In this document: positions 26,105 through 30,387 of the stretch, piece by piece | Layout: each line of letters begins with the position of its first letter | Numbering within the stretch: position 1 is the stretch's first letter | Source: a virus | Strand: one strand, 5' to 3' | IMG/VR virus record: IMGVR_UViG_3300030380_005628 | Span: 3,024-33,410 of that record | DNA: 30,387 nt | Notes under the pieces: model-generated | Told to the model about the DNA's origin: nothing | Databases searched by the model: none | The model's input: the letters and a program-made list of their open reading frames with translations, nothing else | Translations under genes and position numbers: made by a program

Positions 26105-27550
26105 ATGCTTAACCCATACTTTCAACAAGGATCAAGGTCTGAACAAAACTTAATTCAAGATCTCATCAATGAACAATTGAGGATGTATGGTGTTGAGGTG
26201 CATTATCTTCCAAGAAAATATATTACAGAGAATACAATTATAAAGGAAGTAATACAATCAAAATTTGATGATGCATATCCAATAGAAGCATATGTTGATA
26301 ACTTTGAAGGGTATGGAGATACATCCACGATTTTATCTAAGTTTGGAATTCAGGCAACAAATGAAATAACTTTGATTATATCAAAAGAAAGATTTGAAAC
26401 TTATATCTCCCCTCTTATAAAGAATGAGGAAAATATCAAATTATCAACCAGACCAAAAGAAGGAGACTTGATTTATTTTCCTCTTGGGGATCGTCTGTTT
26501 GAAATTAAATTTGTTGAACATGAAAAACCTTTTTATCAATTACAAAAGAACTATGTTTATGAGCTGAGATGTGAACTCTTCCGTCTTGGAGATGAAGTCA
26601 TCGATACTGGTGTTGAGGATATTGATGACATTCTAACTGGTGGTGAATCTGATGGATTGTCTGAAGATGGTAGATCCACAACCGTTGGACCATCTCAAAC
26701 TTTAACATTAGTCGGAACTGGAGTAACAGCAACTGCAATAACTGGAATTGTTACTTCTGGTGGTATTAGACTGATTACAGTCACTAATAGGGGTGGAGGA
26801 TATATTGGAGTACCAAGAATTGGAATATCTTCTGCACCTTCGGGTGGAGTCACTGGTATAGCCTCTGCTCGAATGATTGGTGGAATTATTGTTTGTAATG
26901 ACAGTGCAAATCCAAAGGCGAGATCTGTTCAAGCAGTTGATATTGTAAATCCAGGTTTTGGATATACTGTAGCACCAGGAGTAAGATTTATCGGTGGTGG
27001 TGGAGCAGGTGCTGCAGCAACAACCAAGATTGGTGATGGAATTGTAGGGGTTGTTACTCTTACTGATGCTGGATCTGGATATACAACTGCACCATCAATT
27101 ACATTCAGTAATGAAGTATTCTTAAGCGGTGTAACCACTGTATCTGCCGCTGCAACAGCAGTTGTAGGTTCTGGAGGTACAATTACGTCAATTAGGATTA
27201 CTAATGCTGGTTTGGGTTACAGTGTTGCTCCCACGGTCACTCTGTCTGATCCAAATATGAATTCTTCCGGCAACTTTACATTCAATGAAATAGTTACTGG
27301 ATCTGTCAGTGGAACTACGGGTAGAGTTAAGACTTGGAACTCTACTACAAATGCCCTTGAGGTTGGTAATATTACCGGAGAATTCACTGTTGGGGAAAAT
27401 ATAGTTGGTTCAACATCAGGCGCATCTCATGGATTATTAAGTATAAGAATAGATCCCACAGATGATGGATTTAGCGATAATATTGATATAGAAAACGAAG
27501 CAGATTCTATTTTAGACTTCTCTGAGCAGAACCCATTTGGTATTCCATAA
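26105..27550 (+). CDS. 14: Neck protein gp14 with internal repeat insertion
   Basis: ATG 26105 is preferred over an upstream TTG at 26093 because it gives MLNPYFQQGSRSEQNLIQDL, the expected gp14 N-terminus (T4 has NPYFQFNSRSE). The protein is 481 residues against 256 in T4. Residues 1 to about 190 are the gp14 core (MYGVEVHYLPRKY, FPLGDRLFEIKFVEH, YVYELRCELFRLG). Residues about 205-390 consist of four GxGY modules with Y at 233, 287, 326 and 372; about 390-450 is an SGA module. The last 20 residues (IENEADSILDFSEQNPFG) look like a normal gp14 C-terminus, so the repeats seem inserted before a conserved end. It acts with gp13 in sealing the capsid and forming the tail-binding neck. Confidence 0.88.
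   Translation: MLNPYFQQGSRSEQNLIQDLINEQLRMYGVEVHYLPRKYITENTIIKEVIQSKFDDAYPIEAYVDNFEGYGDTSTILSKFGIQATNEITLIISKERFETYISPLIKNEENIKLSTRPKEGDLIYFPLGDRLFEIKFVEHEKPFYQLQKNYVYELRCELFRLGDEVIDTGVEDIDDILTGGESDGLSEDGRSTTVGPSQTLTLVGTGVTATAITGIVTSGGIRLITVTNRGGGYIGVPRIGISSAPSGGVTGIASARMIGGIIVCNDSANPKARSVQAVDIVNPGFGYTVAPGVRFIGGGGAGAAATTKIGDGIVGVVTLTDAGSGYTTAPSITFSNEVFLSGVTTVSAAATAVVGSGGTITSIRITNAGLGYSVAPTVTLSDPNMNSSGNFTFNEIVTGSVSGTTGRVKTWNSTTNALEVGNITGEFTVGENIVGSTSGASHGLLSIRIDPTDDGFSDNIDIENEADSILDFSEQNPFGIP
26701..27252 (+). repeat. Four GxGY modules in gp14
   Basis: Copies centre on TNRGGGYIGVP (26783), NPGFGYTVAP (26948), DAGSGYTTAP (27065) and NAGLGYSVAP (27203), spaced 54, 39 and 46 residues apart. They are separated by Gly/Ala-rich segments such as GGGGAGAAATTK. 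Confidence 0.75.
27275..27450 (+). repeat. SGA module in gp14
   Basis: The sequence reads FNEIVTGSVSGTTGRVKTW followed by ALEVGNITGEFTVGENIVG and STSGASHG. The same pattern (gE-x-V-x-G-x-x-SG-x-x-x-x-V...G-x-L-x-V...F-x-x-GE-x-I-x-G-x-x-S) occurs in the giant protein at 9951-10120, in gp8 near 16468-16600 and in the DUF4815 protein near 17191 and 19549. Confidence 0.5.
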
Positions 27551-27553
27551 ATA
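27546..27553 (+). promoter_or_regulatory. T4-type late promoter motif before gp15
   Basis: CATAAATA overlaps the gp14 stop TAA 27548-27550 and lies 39 bases before ATG 27593. It probably drives gp15 and gp16. Confidence 0.6.
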
Positions 27554-27581
27554 GTTTTTATTATACCAATAATATCATTAT

Positions 27582-27585
27582 AGGA
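27582..27585 (+). promoter_or_regulatory. Ribosome binding site of gp15
   Basis: AGGA lies seven bases before ATG 27593, at normal spacing. Confidence 0.45.
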
Positions 27586-27592
27586 CTCAAAG

Positions 27593-28594
27593 ATGTTTGA
27601 ATATTTTTATAACGAAATTTTAAGGAGGACCATTATTTCTTTTGGTACTCTTTTTAATTCTATAACGATAAAACAAACTAATTCTTCAGATGACGTTGTT
27701 AGCGTTGTCAGGGTTCCTTTGGCCTATGGACCAACTCAAAAGTTTTTGGCAAGACTTGAGCAGTCTGCTGATTTAAATAAATCAACGGCAATAACTCTAC
27801 CAAGAATGTCATTTGAATTTACTGGATTGACATATGATGGTTCAAGAAAGGTAAGCACGACTCAGCAATATACAGTAAAAGATCCTGATGACGGATCTGA
27901 AAGCAAAAAGATATACATGCCAGTTCCATATAATATGCAATTTGAACTGAGCATTATGGCAAAATTAAATGATGATGCCCTTCAAATTGTTGAACAGATT
28001 CTACCATATTTTCAACCATCATATAATCTTTCGGTAGAACTTGTTGAATCGATTAAAGAAAAAAGAGACATTCCAGTTGTCTTAGAAAATATCACGATGC
28101 AAGATGATTATGAAGGAGATTTTACTTCTAGGAGAGTTCTTCTTTATACTCTAAGATTTACCGCAAAAACATATCTGTTTGGCCCAGCAACAAGTGGAAC
28201 CAAAGATATCATCAAGAGAGCATCTGTCAGTTATCTCACAGGTACAGATCTTACAAATTCTACAAGAGAAGTTACATTTACAACTATTCCAAGGGCACTT
28301 AAAAATTATACTGGTGATGTAACAACAACACTTTCTGCAGATATTACCAAAACACTCAAAACATTCGAGGTTGAAGATGCAAGCGGATTAACTGCCAAAT
28401 CTCGTATTGATGTTGAAGGTGAATTGTTATTCATTAAATCAATAACAGGAAATAAACTAACCGTTCTGAGAGGACAAGACGATACTACCATATCTGAACA
28501 TTTAAGAGGAGCACCGGTTCACATCATTAATGCTGATGATAATGCACTGATTGAAGAAGGTGATGATTTTGGATTTAGTGGTAGTTTAGTATGA
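27593..28594 (+). CDS. 15: Tail completion and sheath stabiliser gp15
   Basis: This 333-residue protein matches T4 gp15 (272 residues), which forms the hexameric ring at the top of the tail that stabilises the contracted-state-ready sheath and docks to the neck. Matches are the N-terminal MFEYFYNEILRRT (T4 MFGYFYNSSFRRY), VRVPLAYGPTQKF, the strongly conserved QIVEQILPYFQP at residues 131-142 (identical in T4 as I recall it), and KRDIPVVL with SRR further on. Residues about 240-325 are an extra domain containing DVEGELLFIKSI and KLTVLRGQDD, an RG module like those in the giant and DUF4815 proteins. The 3' end overlaps gp16 by four bases (ATGA). Confidence 0.92.
   Translation: MFEYFYNEILRRTIISFGTLFNSITIKQTNSSDDVVSVVRVPLAYGPTQKFLARLEQSADLNKSTAITLPRMSFEFTGLTYDGSRKVSTTQQYTVKDPDDGSESKKIYMPVPYNMQFELSIMAKLNDDALQIVEQILPYFQPSYNLSVELVESIKEKRDIPVVLENITMQDDYEGDFTSRRVLLYTLRFTAKTYLFGPATSGTKDIIKRASVSYLTGTDLTNSTREVTFTTIPRALKNYTGDVTTTLSADITKTLKTFEVEDASGLTAKSRIDVEGELLFIKSITGNKLTVLRGQDDTTISEHLRGAPVHIINADDNALIEEGDDFGFSGSLV
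28316..28540 (+). repeat. 'RG' module at the gp15 C-terminus
   Basis: TLKTFEVEDASGL, then SRIDVEGELLFIKSI, KLTVLRGQDD and EHLRGAPVHII follow the RG pattern of the wedge proteins. T4 gp15 lacks this extension as far as I recall. Confidence 0.5.
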
Positions 28595-29010
28595 CAAGTA
28601 AATTTGACAGTTTAAATGAAGAGTTTGATGTTGTTGATGATATTGTTCAACCTGAGGTTGTCAACGATAAAATTGATAAAGTTAAATCTTCTGTAGATGA
28701 TGTTAGAAAAGATTATGACTATACGAGAGGTAATCTTTATAGCATAATTGAAAAAGGTCAGGAAGCAATAAATGGTATTCTTGAATTAGCACAAGAGAGT
28801 GAAATGCCCAGAGCATATGAAGTTGCTGGACAACTAATTAAAAATGTAGCAGATGCCACTGATAAATTGATGGATCTTCAGAAAAAACTGAAAGACGTTG
28901 AAGAAGAAAAACAATCAGGGCCATCTAATGTAACCAATGCATTATTTGTAGGATCAACTGCCGAGTTGGCAAAACTATTAAAGAGTGAGCGTGGAGAAAA
29001 GAATAAATAA
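28591..29010 (+). CDS. 16: Small terminase subunit gp16
   Basis: This 139-residue acidic, helical protein corresponds to T4 gp16 (164 residues), the small terminase that recognises DNA and stimulates the gp17 packaging motor. The matching pieces are DYDYTRGNLYSIIEKGQ near residues 41-57, MPRAYEVAGQLIKNV followed by DKLMDLQKKLKDVEEE (T4 SPRHMEVFATLMGQM, then LKLHKDMKDI), and ALFVGSTAELAKLL from residue 117 (T4 VFMGSPTEL). The start overlaps the gp15 stop as ATGA. The large terminase gp17 is not in the window; a fibre-like gene follows first. The C-terminus is short and charged (KSERGEKNK). Confidence 0.85.
   Translation: MTSKFDSLNEEFDVVDDIVQPEVVNDKIDKVKSSVDDVRKDYDYTRGNLYSIIEKGQEAINGILELAQESEMPRAYEVAGQLIKNVADATDKLMDLQKKLKDVEEEKQSGPSNVTNALFVGSTAELAKLLKSERGEKNK
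29002..29009 (+). promoter_or_regulatory. T4-type late promoter motif before the last gene
   Basis: AATAAATA overlaps the gp16 stop (TAA 29008-29010) and lies 42 bases before ATG 29052. Confidence 0.6.
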
Positions 29011-29011
29011 A

Positions 29012-29031
29012 TTTGGGAGAGAAATCCCAAA
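29012..29031 (+). repeat. Perfect intergenic inverted repeat
   Basis: TTTGGGA (29012-29018) and TCCCAAA (29025-29031) form a 7-bp stem with loop GAGAAA. It lies just after the late promoter motif, so it would sit near the 5' end of that transcript. No T-run follows, which makes a terminator unlikely. Confidence 0.6.
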
Positions 29032-29051
29032 GTACATAGGTTACTAATACA

Positions 29052-30387
29052 ATGCCAAGAGAGGATTTACCTTCGATTGAAGACTTTACGAAAGATTATA
29101 GCAATCTACCATCAATCGAAGAATTTATAACTGAAGAAGTAAATACAGAGTTACCATCTGTTAAGGATTATCTTGAAGAAGAAATCCAGACTATTGAAGA
29201 TGTTGAAGAAAATACTCTTTCAGAGGTAGGAGATATAATTCCACCATTTCCAGAATTAATTCGTTTGATTAATGATGTCAGGAAGGACATCCCAGATATT
29301 CCGGAAATAAAGTATTATGATAAAGAATTAAACAACCTAACCGAACAGATCAATCAAGTAAGAGAAGAGATACTTGAAGTTCCTGAAGTTAGATATTATG
29401 AAGCAGAGATAGAGGCAATCTGTGAACAGATTGATTTGGTAAAGCAGGTAGTAGAAAAAAACGCTGCAGAAATTCCAGAAATAAAATATTATGACGATCA
29501 GATCAACGTATTAGAAGAACGTCTTGCTCAGGTAAATCAGAATATTGAGGAACTACCTGAACCAAAATATTATGAGGAAGATCTTCAGTCTATTAGAATA
29601 GCAATACAAGAAGTACAGGATCAAATTCCTACATTCCCTAAGTGGGTTAATGAGGTAAATGAAGTTCCCGACTTCTCTTGGATTGGAAAAACCTTTAGTG
29701 TCATTGACGATGATTTTATTAAAGTTCATGATGCAGTTGAAGGGCTGAAAGGAAAGGTTGAATTTGATTTAGATCAGATTGCAGAGCATTTTGATAGAAA
29801 AGAATTTGAAACTAGAACATCCTTTAATGAATTTCGGAAGGATCTGAATAGTAGATATGATTCTGAGAAAGAAAGATCTGATTCGGAAAAGGAAAGAATC
29901 TGGAAGGAAATAAAAGAAACTTCCATGAGAATGTGGGGACACCACAAAGAATTTAAAGATGATGATAGGAAGTTAAAAAAGCAAATTTTAGGTGAGTACA
30001 ATCTTCTCAAAAAATCTCTCAAAGATCAAATTGAAGGTGTAAATCAAGAGAGTGTAAAAACTGATGAATTACTTCTCAATTACTTCAATGAACTGAAGAA
30101 AGAAATTACAGAATTGCCTGAAGTAAAATATTATGATGAACAGATTGATAAACTTGATGATGAATTTAAGTCCTTAAGAACTCTTGTTGAAGAAATAAAA
30201 GAAAAACAAGAGGTCTTAAAAGAGGAAGTCAATAACAGACCAATTCAATCAGATCTAAGTGAATCTAATGTTGATCCACTAACTCCATTAGATCAAAACT
30301 TTGCCACACTGGATGATTTGTCTAGTCATTACAGGTTATTTTTGAATCGAATTCAACAACAACTGGCAACCATTGGTGGTGGCGGTG
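29052..30387 (+). CDS. Coiled-coil, probably fibre-like virion protein (5' part, cut by right edge)
   Basis: The frame runs from ATG 29052 (MPREDLPSIEDFTKDY) to the window edge without a stop, at least 445 residues. It is rich in Glu, Lys, Asp, Ile and Leu, with heptad-like stretches throughout. Three LPS(I/V)-x-(D/E)-(F/Y) repeats open the protein at 29067, 29106 and 29151. Five copies of (I/V/L)PE-x-(K/R)YY(D/E) follow at 29298, 29379, 29472, 29553 and 30114. The middle holds a PDFSWIGKTFSVIDDDF segment, and the visible end enters a glycine run after RIQQQLATI. Proteins with repeated PExKYYD motifs occur in cyanophage virion clusters. A trimeric fibre or whisker-like role is likely but not proven. 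No clear Shine-Dalgarno site is present. Confidence 0.7.
   Translation, partial: MPREDLPSIEDFTKDYSNLPSIEEFITEEVNTELPSVKDYLEEEIQTIEDVEENTLSEVGDIIPPFPELIRLINDVRKDIPDIPEIKYYDKELNNLTEQINQVREEILEVPEVRYYEAEIEAICEQIDLVKQVVEKNAAEIPEIKYYDDQINVLEERLAQVNQNIEELPEPKYYEEDLQSIRIAIQEVQDQIPTFPKWVNEVNEVPDFSWIGKTFSVIDDDFIKVHDAVEGLKGKVEFDLDQIAEHFDRKEFETRTSFNEFRKDLNSRYDSEKERSDSEKERIWKEIKETSMRMWGHHKEFKDDDRKLKKQILGEYNLLKKSLKDQIEGVNQESVKTDELLLNYFNELKKEITELPEVKYYDEQIDKLDDEFKSLRTLVEEIKEKQEVLKEEVNNRPIQSDLSESNVDPLTPLDQNFATLDDLSSHYRLFLNRIQQQLATIGGGG
29298..30137 (+). repeat. Five PExKYYD repeats in the last gene
   Basis: Copies start at 29298, 29379, 29472, 29553 and 30114, with spacings of 27, 31 and 27 residues and then 187. 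The first four thus form a tandem coiled-coil repeat, and the fifth is isolated after a different central domain. Confidence 0.8.

Noticed and set aside
26708-27138. Reverse-strand frames opposite gp14
   Set aside because: They are antisense shadows of the Gly/Ala/Thr repeats, with biased composition and no start signals.

Overview
The window is a late structural-gene block of a T4-like contractile-tailed phage, most likely a marine cyanomyovirus (Kyanoviridae type, Prochlorococcus or Synechococcus host). The evidence is recognisable T4 gp25, gp6, gp8, gp13, gp14, gp15 and gp16 homologues in T4 order, all on the + strand; a DUF4815 virion protein and a YHYH-like giant protein of the kind found in cyanophages; AT-rich sequence; and ATAAATA late-promoter motifs. 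A T4-like phage of another marine host such as SAR11 cannot be excluded, because no host-specific metabolic gene, tRNA or integrase is present.

Layout: 1-257 holds the end of an unidentified gene and a 53-residue protein. 285-16900 encodes the baseplate wedge: gp25, gp6, a 4159-residue giant protein in the T4 gene 7 position, and gp8. 16907-24460 encodes a 2517-residue DUF4815 virion protein where T4 has genes 9-12 and wac. 24460-25229 holds three small overlapping genes. 25255-29010 encodes the neck and tail-completion proteins gp13, gp14 and gp15, then the small terminase gp16. 29052 to the right edge is the 5' part of a coiled-coil, probably fibre-like, virion protein. Coding is almost continuous: no gap exceeds about 45 bases, and I see no RNA gene, mobile element or CRISPR array.

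Regulation: five ATAAATA motifs sit at gene junctions, each overlapping the stop codon of the upstream gene. They divide the block into probable late units: gp25-gp6-giant, gp8-DUF4815-small genes, gp13-gp14, gp15-gp16, and the last gene. Within units, genes are joined by short overlaps (ATGA, TAATG, 11-14 bases).

The most striking feature is modular protein architecture. The giant protein, gp8, the DUF4815 protein, gp14 and gp15 are enlarged relative to T4 or built largely from a small set of short, probably beta-rich modules that recur within and between proteins: a GxGY module, an 'RG' module, an NH-xxx-TGE-xxxY module, an SGA module and a QEPG module. Three tandem copies of a larger degenerate domain also lie inside the giant protein. 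Virion proteins of this baseplate and neck appear to be assembled from a shared parts list.
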